A stretch of DNA of 64,000 bases from JAIUNP01 sp020161975 (GCA_036745275.1 DAIOGK010000020.1:1-64000); one strand, 5' to 3'; counted from the stretch's first letter, positions 25,713 through 34,730 are shown. Notes: generated by a model from the sequence alone, not told the origin. Numbers and translations are program-made.

Positions 25713-26648
25713 TCAGGCGCTCCCCGCCGGTTTGCGCCGGAAAAGATCGCCGAGGAAGGCGAACAATCCGCGCGGCGCATACATCATGAAAATCACCAGC
25801 ACCAGACCATAGGCGATCTCCTGCCAGGACGGCGCCTGCCGCAGGAGTTCGGAAATCAGACCGAAGACGATGGCGCCTCCGACCGCGCCGCCGATCGACC
25901 CCAGCCCGCCGACGACGACCATCGTCAGAACGAGGATCGTGGTCGAGAACCCGAGGCTGTCGGGGTGGATGTAGGTCGAGAACAGCGTGAACATGCCGCC
26001 CGCAACGCCCGCGAAGAAGGCCGACAGGGCGAAAGCCGAAAGCTTGGCGCGCTGCACGGGGATGCCCATCGCCTGCGCCGCGATTTCGGATTCGCGCAAG
26101 GCGCGGAACGAGCGGCCGATCCGCGCCCGCGAGATCACGATCGTCAGGCCAAGCATGAGAACGGCGGAAACCAGCACCGTATGGAATGCGTCCTTGTCCG
26201 TCACGATCTGCCAGCCGAAGAGCTGCGCGGGCGCGATGCGGAAGCCGTTAGGCCCGCCGGTCACATCCTTCCAGTTCAGGAACACCCATTGCATCGCTTC
26301 GCCGAACGCGAAGGTCGCGAGCGCGAGGTAGATGTCGCGCATGCGCAGCGCCAGCATGCCGATCACCACGCCGATGAGCGCGGCGGCGATGCCGGCGATC
26401 AGCATCGACAGCGGGAAGGGCAGGCCGAGGGAGGTGGTGCAATAGCCCGCGACGTAGATGCCGATGCCGTAGAACGCCGCATGCGCGAGGCTGAATTGCC
26501 CCGCCTCGCCGATGACGATGTGCAGCCCGAGGCAGAGCACCGTGAAGGTGAGCAGCAGGTTGGCGAGATAGACCACATAGCCCGAGGTGAAGCTTGGCAG
26601 CAGCGCCAGCAGGCCGACGGCGGCGACGGCGGCAAGGATCCGGACCAT
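25713..26648 (-). CDS. ABC permease, LivM-like
   Basis: A 311-residue inner-membrane permease with eight to nine hydrophobic segments. The cytoplasmic loop GRSFRALRESEIAAQAMGIPVQRAKLSAFALSAFFAG is cut across the family pattern for LivM and LivH (residues 165-215). The start MVRILAAVAAVGLLALLPSF is five bases from the LivH stop, and the end is two bases before LivG. Confidence 0.93.
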   Translation of the reverse strand: MVRILAAVAAVGLLALLPSFTSGYVVYLANLLLTFTVLCLGLHIVIGEAGQFSLAHAAFYGIGIYVAGYCTTSLGLPFPLSMLIAGIAAALIGVVIGMLALRMRDIYLALATFAFGEAMQWVFLNWKDVTGGPNGFRIAPAQLFGWQIVTDKDAFHTVLVSAVLMLGLTIVISRARIGRSFRALRESEIAAQAMGIPVQRAKLSAFALSAFFAGVAGGMFTLFSTYIHPDSLGFSTTILVLTMVVVGGLGSIGGAVGGAIVFGLISELLRQAPSWQEIAYGLVLVIFMMYAPRGLFAFLGDLFRRKPAGSA

Positions 26649-26652
26649 CGCG

Positions 26653-27555
26653 TCAGACCTTCTTGATGGCGAACTTGCCGCCGAACAGGCCCTGTGGCCG
26701 CAGGATCAGGACGAGCATGATCACGACGAAGGGCGCGACGACGATGGCGCGGGACGAGATGAACAGGCCGACCAGGTTTTCAACGACGCCGATCACGAAG
26801 CCCCCGACCACAGCGCCTGGCAGGCTCGAAAAGCCCCCAACGATCGCCGCCGCGAAGGCCAACGTGACGATGCCGCCCATTTCCGCCGTCATCAGGATTT
26901 TCGGCGAGATCAGCAGCGCCGCGATTGCGGAGACGACCGCCGACAGCCCCCAGACGAGCATGTGCGTGCGCTGGATGTCGACGCCCATCAGCTGCGCTGC
27001 CTTGGGGTTCATGCCGACGGCGCGCATCGAGCGGCCGATCTTGGTGTAGGCGAAGAGCGCGAACACCGCCGCCATCACGGCGATCGCCGTCAGGAAGATG
27101 GCGATGTCCAGCCGGGTGACGCTCGCCTGGCCGATCATCACGGATTCGTTCGAGACAAGCGCGGGAAATGTGCGCGGCGTATCGCCGAAACCGGTGCGCC
27201 GTACGAGCCCCTTGAGGATATAGGACAGGCCGAGCGTGGCGATGACCAGGTTGACCGGGCTGCCGCTCGCCCTGGCGACCTGCGTCAGGACGCCCCTGCG
27301 GAACAGCGCCGCCGCGACGAACGAGGCGACGAGCGTGATCGGAATCGCGAGATAGACGGGCGTGTCGCGGAAGACGAGCAGATACAACGCGACATATCCG
27401 GCCGCCATGAACATTTCGCCGGCCGCGAAGTTCGGCACTTCGGAGGTCTTGAAGATCATCACGATCGACAGCGCCAGCAGCGCATAAACGCTGCCCGACA
27501 CCAGGCCGGAGGCGATGCCCTGTTGCAGGAAGAGTAAGAACAGATCGAGATCCAT
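26653..27555 (-). CDS. ABC permease, LivH-like
   Basis: A 300-residue permease with the LivH start FLQQGIASGLVSGSVYALLALSIVMIFKTSEVPNF and the loop IGRSMRAVGMNPKAAQLMG near residue 190. It is the first of the two channel genes, 109 bases after the binding protein gene, a gap that may hold a stabilising or processing hairpin, as is usual downstream of highly expressed binding proteins. Confidence 0.93.
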   Translation of the reverse strand: MDLDLFLLFLQQGIASGLVSGSVYALLALSIVMIFKTSEVPNFAAGEMFMAAGYVALYLLVFRDTPVYLAIPITLVASFVAAALFRRGVLTQVARASGSPVNLVIATLGLSYILKGLVRRTGFGDTPRTFPALVSNESVMIGQASVTRLDIAIFLTAIAVMAAVFALFAYTKIGRSMRAVGMNPKAAQLMGVDIQRTHMLVWGLSAVVSAIAALLISPKILMTAEMGGIVTLAFAAAIVGGFSSLPGAVVGGFVIGVVENLVGLFISSRAIVVAPFVVIMLVLILRPQGLFGGKFAIKKV

Positions 27556-27664
27556 CGCGCCCGCGCCACGTTCGATGAGTGTGGGAACGCGGGCCGCATG
27601 CGCCCGCCTTCCGCAGATGTAGCGATGACCGCCGGCGAGGCGCCGGCGGCAAAGCTCGGCTCGG

Positions 27665-28876
27665 TCAGCCCTTGAACGTCCAGCGGCTGGTATAGACGCC
27701 GGGCATCAGGGTCTGGGTCTTGCCGTCGAACTTGAGGAAGATCGTCGACTTGTTGGCGGCTCGCTCGCTCGGTCCGAACTTGACCGGACCCGCCATGACG
27801 CCTGAGTCAAAGTCGAGCTTCTTCATCTCTTCCAGCACCTTCTCGCGCGTCGGGTTGGGGCCGGCGGCCTGCAGCGCCTTGACGATCGTCATCGCCGACG
27901 GGATGCCATAGGGCATGTAGGACTGCGGGTGATCGGGCTTGGCCGCGAGATCGGGGTAGGACGCCTTGTACATATCGTACACCCACTTGATCTTCGGGCC
28001 GCCCGGCATGTCGGCCAGCACGTCCTGAACGTAGAAGTTCTTGAGCGCAGCCTCGCCGCCGACGTTGTCCGCAAGCTGCGACAGGTTGGCCGTGCCGGTC
28101 ACCGACAGGATGATCGGTTTGTTGAAGCCCATCTCGGCCGCTTTCTTGATCAGCAGCGCCGCCGGCCGCGCATAGGTGACAATGACGAGCGCATCGGGAT
28201 TTGTCGCGCGCAGCTTCAGGAACGGCGCGGTGACGTCGTTGATGGTCGGATTGAGGCTTTCAACCGCCATGTCGATCTTCAGCGCGGCGGCGTCGGCCTT
28301 GGCCCCCTCGAGGTTCCAGGCGCCATAGGCGTCGTCGTGGTTGACGTAGGCGACCTTCTTCGCGTTCAGCGTCTTGGCGGCGAAATCGAGGATCGCGCCG
28401 CCGACGGCGTACTGCGAGATCGAGAAGGCGCCGAAAATGTAGTCGGTCGGTGGGTAGAGCGCGCCGTCGCCTGATGCGTTCAGCATCACCAGCGGCACCT
28501 TCGAGCGAACCACATATTCCTTGGCCGCGACCACCGCCGCCGAGCATGAGCCGCCGTTGAGAAGGAAGACCTGCTCCTGCTCGACCAGCTTCTTGACCGC
28601 CGCGACGAGATCGTTGGCGTTGCAGCGGTCGTCCTCGAGCACCACCTCGATCTTGCGGCCGTGAATTCCGCCTTCCTTGTTGATCTTGTCGTAATACATC
28701 TTGGCCGCATTCGCGACGTCGAAGCCGTAGGCCATATTGGCGCCCGAGAGCGGGGCGAACATGCCAATCTTGATCGTCGTCGGCGTGATGCCCGGCTCCT
28801 GCGCCGCAGCGGGCAGGCTCGCGGCCACCATGGCCATTCCGCCGGCGGCGAACAGTCTCTTGGTCAATCGCATCAT
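27665..28876 (-). CDS. ABC substrate-binding protein, LivJ-like
   Basis: A periplasmic binding protein of about 403 residues. The start at 28876 (or the next codon, 28873) opens a signal peptide MMRLTKRLFAAGGMAMVAASLPAAAQ. The mature part has GITPTTIKIGMFAPLSGANMAYG and the YVVRSKVPLVMLNASGDG segment of the LivJ-like family. It is read after the SDR gene whose start lies upstream, and it leads the transporter set. The ligand is not predictable, but members near degradative genes often bind aromatic acids. Confidence 0.9.
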   Translation of the reverse strand: MMRLTKRLFAAGGMAMVAASLPAAAQEPGITPTTIKIGMFAPLSGANMAYGFDVANAAKMYYDKINKEGGIHGRKIEVVLEDDRCNANDLVAAVKKLVEQEQVFLLNGGSCSAAVVAAKEYVVRSKVPLVMLNASGDGALYPPTDYIFGAFSISQYAVGGAILDFAAKTLNAKKVAYVNHDDAYGAWNLEGAKADAAALKIDMAVESLNPTINDVTAPFLKLRATNPDALVIVTYARPAALLIKKAAEMGFNKPIILSVTGTANLSQLADNVGGEAALKNFYVQDVLADMPGGPKIKWVYDMYKASYPDLAAKPDHPQSYMPYGIPSAMTIVKALQAAGPNPTREKVLEEMKKLDFDSGVMAGPVKFGPSERAANKSTIFLKFDGKTQTLMPGVYTSRWTFKG

Positions 28877-28920
28877 AATCCTCCTTGGTCCCTGGTTTTT
28901 TATGGCGAGCGAGCGGCGGC

Positions 28921-29673
28921 TCACTGCATGCGGTATCCGCCGTTCACATCGATCGTGTTACCGGTGATGTACGAGGCATCTTCGGAAACGAGGAAGGCGA
29001 CCGCCCCGGCCACATCCTCAGGCGTGCCGAGCCGGTTGAGCGGAATGTCAGCGGCGGCCTGCCCGTCGTCGGCAGGCGCCAACGACAGCCGCAGCATCGG
29101 CGCGTCGATCAATCCGGGGGCGACCGAGTTGACGGTGACGCCGGAGGGCGCCAGTTCCCGCGCGAGCCCCTTGGTCAGGCCGATGACCGCTGCCTTGGAA
29201 GCGATATAGGCGCTGGTGGAGCGGTAGCCCCCGAGCTGCGCCGCCACGGACGAAATGGTCACGACGCGACCACCGCGCCGCGCGCCTGTGATCCGCCGCG
29301 CAAATGCGCGCGTGAAGAGAAACGTCCCCTGCGCGTTGACATCCATGGTCCGGCGCCATTCCGCCAGCGGCGTTTCCGCTACGGGATTGCGGCCGCCACC
29401 GGGGCGCAGCATCAGGATGCCCGCGGCGGTGACCAGCACATCGATCCGGTCGTGCCGCGCCTCGACCTGTTCGAAAGCGTGCTCGACATCGGCTTCGTCC
29501 GAGACATCGGCGCCGAAGCCCATGTGCCCCGAACCGGAAAGCTGATCGGCCAGCGCCTGCGCGTTGGCGGCCTCGCGGTCGACCACGGCGACCGTCAGCC
29601 CATCGGCTGCGAGGCGCCTGCAAATCGCAGCGCCGATTCCTCCGCACCCTCCGGTGACCATCGCGATCCGCAT
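28921..29673 (-). CDS. Short-chain dehydrogenase/reductase (SDR)
   Basis: A 250-residue classical SDR, the first gene of the Liv-type operon. The ATG at 29673 starts MRIAMVTGGCGGIG with the cofactor motif; the frame is open 32 codons further upstream, across the operator, so the inner start is more likely. The catalytic SSVAAQLGG serine and YIASK are present. It is divergent from the GntR gene with a pair of operator sites between them. Confidence 0.87.
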   Translation of the reverse strand: MRIAMVTGGCGGIGAAICRRLAADGLTVAVVDREAANAQALADQLSGSGHMGFGADVSDEADVEHAFEQVEARHDRIDVLVTAAGILMLRPGGGRNPVAETPLAEWRRTMDVNAQGTFLFTRAFARRITGARRGGRVVTISSVAAQLGGYRSTSAYIASKAAVIGLTKGLARELAPSGVTVNSVAPGLIDAPMLRLSLAPADDGQAAADIPLNRLGTPEDVAGAVAFLVSEDASYITGNTIDVNGGYRMQ

Positions 29674-29694
29674 GTCCGTCCCCGTAAAAATCTT

Positions 29695-29771
29695 TTGTGG
29701 ATACATTTTTTGACGGATGCTTCGATATGTCAACAAGATGTCCCTTGAATGGCAGAAAAATGTATCCACAA
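29695..29771. promoter_or_regulatory. Paired inverted GntR operator sites
   Basis: TTGTGGATACATTTTT (29695-29710) is repeated as its exact reverse complement AAAAATGTATCCACAA (29756-29771), 16 of 16 bases, separated by 45 bases. Each copy is itself a partial palindrome, TGT-GGAT-ACA. They lie between the SDR operon and the GntR gene. FCD-type GntR proteins bind TGT..ACA-like palindromes, so two dimers here could control both directions. Confidence 0.85.
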
Positions 29772-29778
29772 TCGCCGT

Positions 29779-30477
29779 ATGGAGATCAGGACATCAACGA
29801 CCGCCGCTGAAATCGCAAGCCGCCTGCGCGAGGGAATCCTGTCCGGCGAATTCGCGCCCGGCTCGCGCATGCACCAGGTGCAACTGTCTGAAATGCTGCG
29901 TATTTCGCGCACACCGATCCGGGAGGCGCTGGGCCATCTCGCCAATCAGGGACTGTTGGTTTACGAGCCGAATCGGGGCTATGCCGTGCGTGCCTTCTCG
30001 CGCTCCGAGATCGAGGCTGCGTTCGAGGTGCGGGCGCGCCTGGAAGCGTTGGCCTGCGGGCTTTGCGCGCGACGCGGGCTGCCGGCCGACGTGCTCGACC
30101 AGCTCAGGCGCTGCGTCGAACGCGGCGACGCCATTCTCGCCAAGGAACAGCTGGACCCCGCGGACCTCGCGCCCTATCGCATGATGAATGTCGAGTTCCA
30201 CGAAACGATCATCGCCCATTCCGGCAACCCGTTCGTCGGTGAATTCGTGCGCCAGTGCCACAACGTGCCGCTGGCCTCCGACCGGGTCTTCGTCTGGAAG
30301 GATTTTCGGGTCATCGCCCGCTCTCACGACGACCATCATCGCATCCTCCACGCGCTTGAAGCGCGCGACAGCGAGCGCGCCGAGGCGCTGATGCGCGAGC
30401 ACATTTGCTTCGCCGGCATCGTGCTGATGCGGATGCTGCTCGAAAAAGGGGGCGATGTGACAATAACGTTTGGGTAG
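29779..30477 (+). CDS. GntR family regulator with FCD domain
   Basis: A regulator of about 232 residues: N-terminal winged helix (IASRLREGILSGEFAPGSRMHQVQLSEML, ISRTPIREALGHLANQGLL) and a C-terminal FCD effector domain whose metal-binding residues appear as EVRARLEALA, NVEFHETII and HDDHHRILHALEARD. The ATG at 29779 is preferred because an upstream ATG at 29749 would put the operator copy inside the gene; neither has a clear ribosome site. The last residues (DVTITFG) adjoin decayed IS6-like DNA, so the tail may differ from the ancestral one. Confidence 0.9.
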   Translation: MEIRTSTTAAEIASRLREGILSGEFAPGSRMHQVQLSEMLRISRTPIREALGHLANQGLLVYEPNRGYAVRAFSRSEIEAAFEVRARLEALACGLCARRGLPADVLDQLRRCVERGDAILAKEQLDPADLAPYRMMNVEFHETIIAHSGNPFVGEFVRQCHNVPLASDRVFVWKDFRVIARSHDDHHRILHALEARDSERAEALMREHICFAGIVLMRMLLEKGGDVTITFG

Positions 30478-30499
30478 TCGACTGTCGGCGATATCGACG

Positions 30500-31197
30500 C
30501 CAATCCAGTCGCCCGTACAAGCGCCGCCGTTTCCCACCACAGATCATCGCGCATGCGGTGTGGCTCTATTTCCGATTTCCTCTCAGCCTGCGGCTGGTCG
30601 AAGAAATGTTGCTTGAGCGCGGCATCGCCGTTTCATACGAAACAATCCGACGTTGGGCCATGAAGTTCGGCCCGGATTACGCCCGCAGCCGAAGCGCAAG
30701 AAGCCTGGGTGCCGCGATGTCTGGCATCTCGACGAGACCGTAATTTCGATCGTCAAGTAGCAACGCTGTCTATGGCGCGCCGTTCATCAGCACGGCTATG
30801 TTCTCGACGAGATCGTCCAGATTCACAGAAACACGAAGGCGGCCAAACGCTTGCTCGGTCGTCTGCTGCGCAAACTGGGATGCCAGCCTCGGCTCATGAT
30901 CACCGACAAGCTCGGCTCTTACGCCGCTGCGCGACGAAAAATCATGCCGGCCTCGAACATCGATCACACAAAAGGCTGGACTATCCGACCGAGAATTCTC
31001 ATGTCCCCTTACGAAAGCGGGAAGACGTCTTGCAAGGATTTCGATCATGGCGCGGACTATAACGCTTTGTCGAAACATTCTCCGCCGTTCGCTACCGCTT
31101 CGTTCCGCCTCGCCTGCCGAACCAATCCGCTAACGCCATCCACCTGCATCGCATGCGTGCAATTGCGGAATGGAAGTCTGTCACCGTCGCAGCCTGA
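30500..31197 (+). pseudogene. IS6-family transposase remnant
   Basis: A full-length but broken transposase related to IS26/IS6100. Recognisable parts follow in order but in changing frames: YKRRRFPPQIIAHAVWLYF and SYETIRRWAMKFGPDYAR (from 30516), DVWHLDETVISIVK with the first catalytic Asp (around 30716) followed by a stop, YVLDEIVQ and LGRLLRKLGCQPRLMITDKLGSYAAARRK with the second Asp (to about 30950), ENSHVPLRKRE (around 31000), and FSAVRYRFVPPRLPNQ to the stop at 31195-31197. At least three frame changes separate them. I could not find the 14-bp IS6-type end repeats. Confidence 0.9.
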
Positions 31198-31528
31198 AAA
31201 CTGCGCCAACACCCTCCCGCGCGAACAATTCGCGTTCACGTGACATCGCCCTAGCCAAGGACTCGTTCATTGAGATTTAGCCGCCCAAAGTCAGCTTCGA
31301 CTGACCTGCCGCCGGCAGCGCTTCGTCCGCTTTCGGCCCCCGTGCCAGCCATTTTTAGCAGCGCAGCCACGAAAGCAAGTTAGACGCGAGAGAGTGCGGC
31401 AACGGACTGCGTTGCTGAACAACTGCCCCGAAAGTTGCTTGTCCAGAAAATCGCGTCGTTTTGTCCAGAAAATCGCGTCGCGCTACAGCGGCTTCAACCT
31501 CAATAAAATCAATGCTTTACAAAAAGTC
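31198..31528. other. Gene-free region with a 22-base tandem repeat
   Basis: About 330 bases between the IS6 remnant and tRNA-Gln. It carries two tandem copies of TTGTCCAGAAAATCGCGTCG (31439-31458 and 31461-31480), period 22. The rest shows no gene or obvious signal. Confidence 0.6.
31439..31480. repeat. Two-copy tandem repeat, period 22
   Basis: Twenty identical bases (TTGTCCAG...CGCGTCG) repeated after a 2-base TT spacer. Only two copies exist, so it is not a CRISPR array. It may be a duplication made during loss of the IS element or a protein-binding pair; nothing decides between them. Confidence 0.8.
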
Positions 31529-31603
31529 TGGCTGGGGCACCAGGATTCGAACCTGGGAATGGCGGAATCAAAATCCGCTGCCTTACCACTTGGCTATGCC
31601 CCA
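31529..31603 (-). tRNA. tRNA-Gln (TTG)
   Basis: The minus strand starts TGGGGCATAGCCAAGTGG and ends GGTGCCCCAGCCA, so the acceptor stem pairs TGGGGCA with TGCCCCA and CCA is encoded. The anticodon loop is ATTTTGATT with anticodon TTG. The T-arm CAGGTTCGAATCCTG is complete. Confidence 0.97.
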
Positions 31604-31771
31604 ACGGCGCCCCCTCTTAGAGCAGTTTGCCGGCAGACGGCAAGCCATTCTCGCGCCGCTGCACGGCCGGCGTGATTTCCCCCGCTCCCGGGGGAAAAAT
31701 CGCGTCGGGGGACTTGCGCTGGCAGGGGCGCCTCGTTATGAAGCCCACCTCACGCCGGTTCACCGGCCTGT

Positions 31772-31848
31772 CGGAGTGTAGCGCAGTCTGGTAGCGCACC
31801 ACGTTCGGGACGTGGGGGTCGCAGGTTCAAATCCTGCCACTCCGACCA
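31772..31848 (+). tRNA. tRNA-Pro (CGG)
   Basis: Starts CGGAGTGTAGCGCAGTC and ends CACTCCGACCA, so the acceptor stem pairs CGGAGTG with CACTCCG and CCA is encoded. The anticodon loop is TTCGGGA, anticodon CGG. The T-arm GCAGGTTCAAATCCTGC is complete. Confidence 0.97.
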
Positions 31849-31926
31849 ATTTCCCGCCCCTCATTGCTTCAAGCCATTTGACAAAACCGGTTGCGTCCGC
31901 GTCCGGCCGGTCGTTACGATCCCGTC

Positions 31927-32820
31927 ATGACACGTCAAACTTCCCGCTCTGCAACCCGGGCAGCCGCGAAAACGCCTGCGCTGCAATGGCGCGCGCGCAT
32001 TCTGGCCATTCTGGAAGATGAAGCGCCGGGCCCGGGTGACCTCTCCCTGTCCCCTCCCCGGCGCGTGCAGCGCGTCCGGCGCGCCACCAAGGCGGCGCAG
32101 GCGCTGTTGCGGCTGGCGCCGAAAGCGTTGCGCCCGCGCGCGCTCGGCACGCGCATGGTGCTTGGCACCGCGCGGCGGCTGTTGTCACAAACACGGGACA
32201 CGGATGCGCTGATCGAAACGTTCACAGCGCTTGCGCCGCGCGCCAAGCTCAACCGTGCGCAAGGTGCGGCGCTGCGCAAGCTGCTGGAACAGAATCAGGC
32301 CAGCCGCCACGCCAGCGTCGAGGAGGACCTTGCCCGCACCGCCAATCTTTTCCGGCAGGCGAGCGATCAGGTGCGGCGCTATCAGTTTTCGGAGACGGCA
32401 GGCCGGGCCATCCTCGCCGGCATTTCCCGGGATTATCGCAAGCTCTACCGTGACATGCGGGCAGCGTTTTCCGATGACGACATCGAGGCGCTGCATGAAC
32501 TGAGGAAGCGCGTGGTGGTGCACCGCCAGCATGCCGCGTTTGTGGGCAGCCTCTGCCACCGTCCGTTCTGGACGCGCCGGGCCGAGCGCGCACGGGAACT
32601 GCACGAGGCACTGGGCGACCATCGTGATCTGGCCCTGCTCGATGACTGTCTGCGCCCGCAGCAGAACCCGAAGCTCACGCCAGCCATCGCCAAGGTGCTG
32701 CGCGTCATTGAAATCCGGCAGGATGATCTCATCAGCGATGCGCACAAGGCGGCGCGCAAGCTGATGGTACTCAAGCCGCGCCAACTGAAGGACAAGATTC
32801 GCGAAAGCGTCAGGCGTTGA
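31927..32820 (+). CDS. CHAD domain protein
   Basis: A 297-residue basic, all-helical CHAD protein; the domain binds polyphosphate and is found near phosphate metabolism and polyphosphate granules. Conserved histidines and basic patches are seen as HELRKRVVVHRQHAAF around residue 190 and LHEALGDHRDLALLDD around residue 225. The ATG at 31927 is preferred over an upstream GTG. There is no CYTH domain attached. The gene converges on the sugar kinase gene and overlaps it by 11 bases at the 3' ends. Confidence 0.88.
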   Translation: MTRQTSRSATRAAAKTPALQWRARILAILEDEAPGPGDLSLSPPRRVQRVRRATKAAQALLRLAPKALRPRALGTRMVLGTARRLLSQTRDTDALIETFTALAPRAKLNRAQGAALRKLLEQNQASRHASVEEDLARTANLFRQASDQVRRYQFSETAGRAILAGISRDYRKLYRDMRAAFSDDDIEALHELRKRVVVHRQHAAFVGSLCHRPFWTRRAERARELHEALGDHRDLALLDDCLRPQQNPKLTPAIAKVLRVIEIRQDDLISDAHKAARKLMVLKPRQLKDKIRESVRR

Positions 32821-33730
32821 GCGCGGCGCGCACCCGTTCGGCGTTTGGAATGGGATCCACAGCACCATAGCCTTCGGTTTGCAGGGCGGCGGCAACGCCG
32901 GCGTAGCGGGCAGCGGCCACCATATCGTCGCCCGCGGCCAGACGCGCGAGGAAGGAACCGCCGAAGCAATCGCCCGCGCCGGTGGCATCCACCGGCTTGC
33001 AGGGGTGCGGCGGAACGGCAACGCGGCGCGCGCCATCTGCGACGATGGCGCCCTTCGCACCCATTTTGAGCGCGACGATGGATGCGCCATGCTCCAGCAT
33101 GTCATCGATGATCCGGTCTGGCTCGGCAGGCCCGCCCATGGCGATGATGTCGTCATAACTTGGCAGAGCAATGTCAGAGAGGCGGATCGCCTCGGTCAGA
33201 ATCGCACGGGCGCGGGTTTTCGGCCAGAGTTTGAGGCGCAGGTTCGTATCGATCGACACGCGCACGCCGGCTGCGCGGGCCGCCTCCATCGCTGCAAATC
33301 CGGCATCACAGGCGCTGTCTGAAATCGCGAGCGAAATGCCGGACACATGCAGGATTTTCGCGCCCGCGACGTAGTCGACCGGCACATCCGGCGGGGCATA
33401 ACGGCTGGCCGCAGAGCCCTTGCGAAAGAAGCTGAAGTGATGGCCATCGGCATCGTGCGTCACGAAATAGACTGCCGTGGGTGCCAAAGGATCGGTTTTC
33501 ACACGCGAGAAATCAACCTTTTCCGCCGCCCAGAGGTCGCGGAACATGCGGCCATAGGCATCGTCGCCCAGCGCGGTGAGATAGCCCGCCTTCGCGCCCT
33601 GCCGCGCCGCCGCGATCATCGCATTCGAGGTATCGCCGCCAAACCCCTGAAGGTAGTTGCGGCTGCCGGCGCCACCGGTCTGGTTGAACTCAACCATCGG
33701 CTCACCATAGGCAATGATGTCTGGCTGCAT
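32810..33730 (-). CDS. PfkB family sugar kinase, KDG kinase-like
   Basis: A ribokinase-fold sugar kinase of about 306 residues. Family marks are GGDTSNAMIAAARQG near residue 30 and the C-terminal PVDATGAGDCFGGSFLARL with the catalytic Asp. The pattern MVEFNQ plus HHFSFFRKGSAASRYAP resembles 2-keto-3-deoxygluconate kinases, so phosphorylation of KDG is a good guess. The ATG at 33730 is chosen; ATGs at 33745 and 33757 are possible. No other Entner-Doudoroff gene is nearby. Confidence 0.85.
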   Translation of the reverse strand: MQPDIIAYGEPMVEFNQTGGAGSRNYLQGFGGDTSNAMIAAARQGAKAGYLTALGDDAYGRMFRDLWAAEKVDFSRVKTDPLAPTAVYFVTHDADGHHFSFFRKGSAASRYAPPDVPVDYVAGAKILHVSGISLAISDSACDAGFAAMEAARAAGVRVSIDTNLRLKLWPKTRARAILTEAIRLSDIALPSYDDIIAMGGPAEPDRIIDDMLEHGASIVALKMGAKGAIVADGARRVAVPPHPCKPVDATGAGDCFGGSFLARLAAGDDMVAAARYAGVAAALQTEGYGAVDPIPNAERVRAALNA

Positions 33731-33836
33731 CGCTCGCGCTTTCATTCGTGTGACCATTGCAGTGGTAAACCGGAGCCGAGGGCCGCGTAAAGCCGTTGTG
33801 CTTGGCATTGGCGGGCGAAGGCGGTAGGAGGCCGGA

Positions 33837-34712
33837 GTGTTCCCTTCAGGCTTTCCGCGCGTGATCCGTTCCCCCGCCTATTCCAAAACACCTGCCGCGA
33901 CCATCGGCTGGCCTGATCTGCCGCAGCGGGCGGGGCTGATGGGCGTGCTCAACATCACGCCCAATTCCTTCTCGGATGGCGGGCATTTCAGCCTGCCGGC
34001 GGCAGCGCTCGCGCGCGCAGAAGCCATCGTGGCCGAGGGCGCCGACATTCTCGACATCGGCGGGGAATCAACCAACCCCAAAGCCGACCCGATTGGCGCC
34101 GAGGAGGAAATCGCCCGCGTTCTGCCGGTGCTGAAGGCGCTGGAAGGGCGCCTTGCCGTGCCGCTCTCCATCGACACCTACAAGGCGGAAACGGCACGCA
34201 TCGCCATTCGCCATGGCGCGCGCATCGTCAACGATGTCTGGGGCCTGCAACGTGATCCCGACATGGCCCGCGTGGTCGCGGATCATGGCGTCGGCGTCTG
34301 TCTGATGCATAATCGGCATGAGACCGATGGAAACGTCGATATTCTGGCCGATATCGCCCGGTTTTTCGATCGTTCGCTGGAGCTGGCCGACAAAGCAGGC
34401 ATAGACCGGGCCGCCATCGTGCTCGACCCCGGTCTTGGGTTCGGCAAGACGCCCGAGCAAAATCTCATCATCCTCAATCAACTTACGTCGCTGCATAGGT
34501 ACGGCTTGCCGCTGCTGATCGGCGGCTCGCGCAAGCGTTTCGTCGGGGCCGTGACAGGGCGCGCCGAGCCGCTCGACCGCATGGCCGGGTCGCTTGCAAG
34601 CCACGTCATCGCGGTTGAAAAGGGAGCCGCCTTCGTGCGCGCCCATGATGTCGCCGCCCATCGCGACGCCCTCCTGATGGCTGCTGCCATCCGGCGGGAA
34701 GCACTTCCATAA
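33837..34712 (+). CDS. folP: Dihydropteroate synthase
   Basis: A 291-residue enzyme joining p-aminobenzoate to dihydropterin pyrophosphate in folate synthesis; the target of sulfonamides. Signature segments are LMGVLNITPNSFSDGG near residue 35, DIGGESTNPKADPI, SIDTYKAE, VNDVWGLQRD and LIGGSRKRFVG. The start is a GTG with TAGGAG seven bases before it. First gene of a folP-folB-folK operon, 18 bases before folB. Confidence 0.96.
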   Translation: MFPSGFPRVIRSPAYSKTPAATIGWPDLPQRAGLMGVLNITPNSFSDGGHFSLPAAALARAEAIVAEGADILDIGGESTNPKADPIGAEEEIARVLPVLKALEGRLAVPLSIDTYKAETARIAIRHGARIVNDVWGLQRDPDMARVVADHGVGVCLMHNRHETDGNVDILADIARFFDRSLELADKAGIDRAAIVLDPGLGFGKTPEQNLIILNQLTSLHRYGLPLLIGGSRKRFVGAVTGRAEPLDRMAGSLASHVIAVEKGAAFVRAHDVAAHRDALLMAAAIRREALP

Positions 34713-34730
34713 CCCCGGGAAAGCCCGATC

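Noticed and set aside
25563..26666. 367-codon open frame on the plus strand
   Set aside because: Antisense to the LivM-like permease; the opposite strand has clear family motifs.
31439..31480. Possible CRISPR
   Set aside because: Only two units with a 2-base spacer and no cas genes anywhere in the window.
31674..31702. Stem-loop TTTCCCCCG/CGGGGGAAA as terminator
   Set aside because: It has no T-run in either direction and lies upstream, not downstream, of tRNA-Gln on its strand, and before tRNA-Pro.
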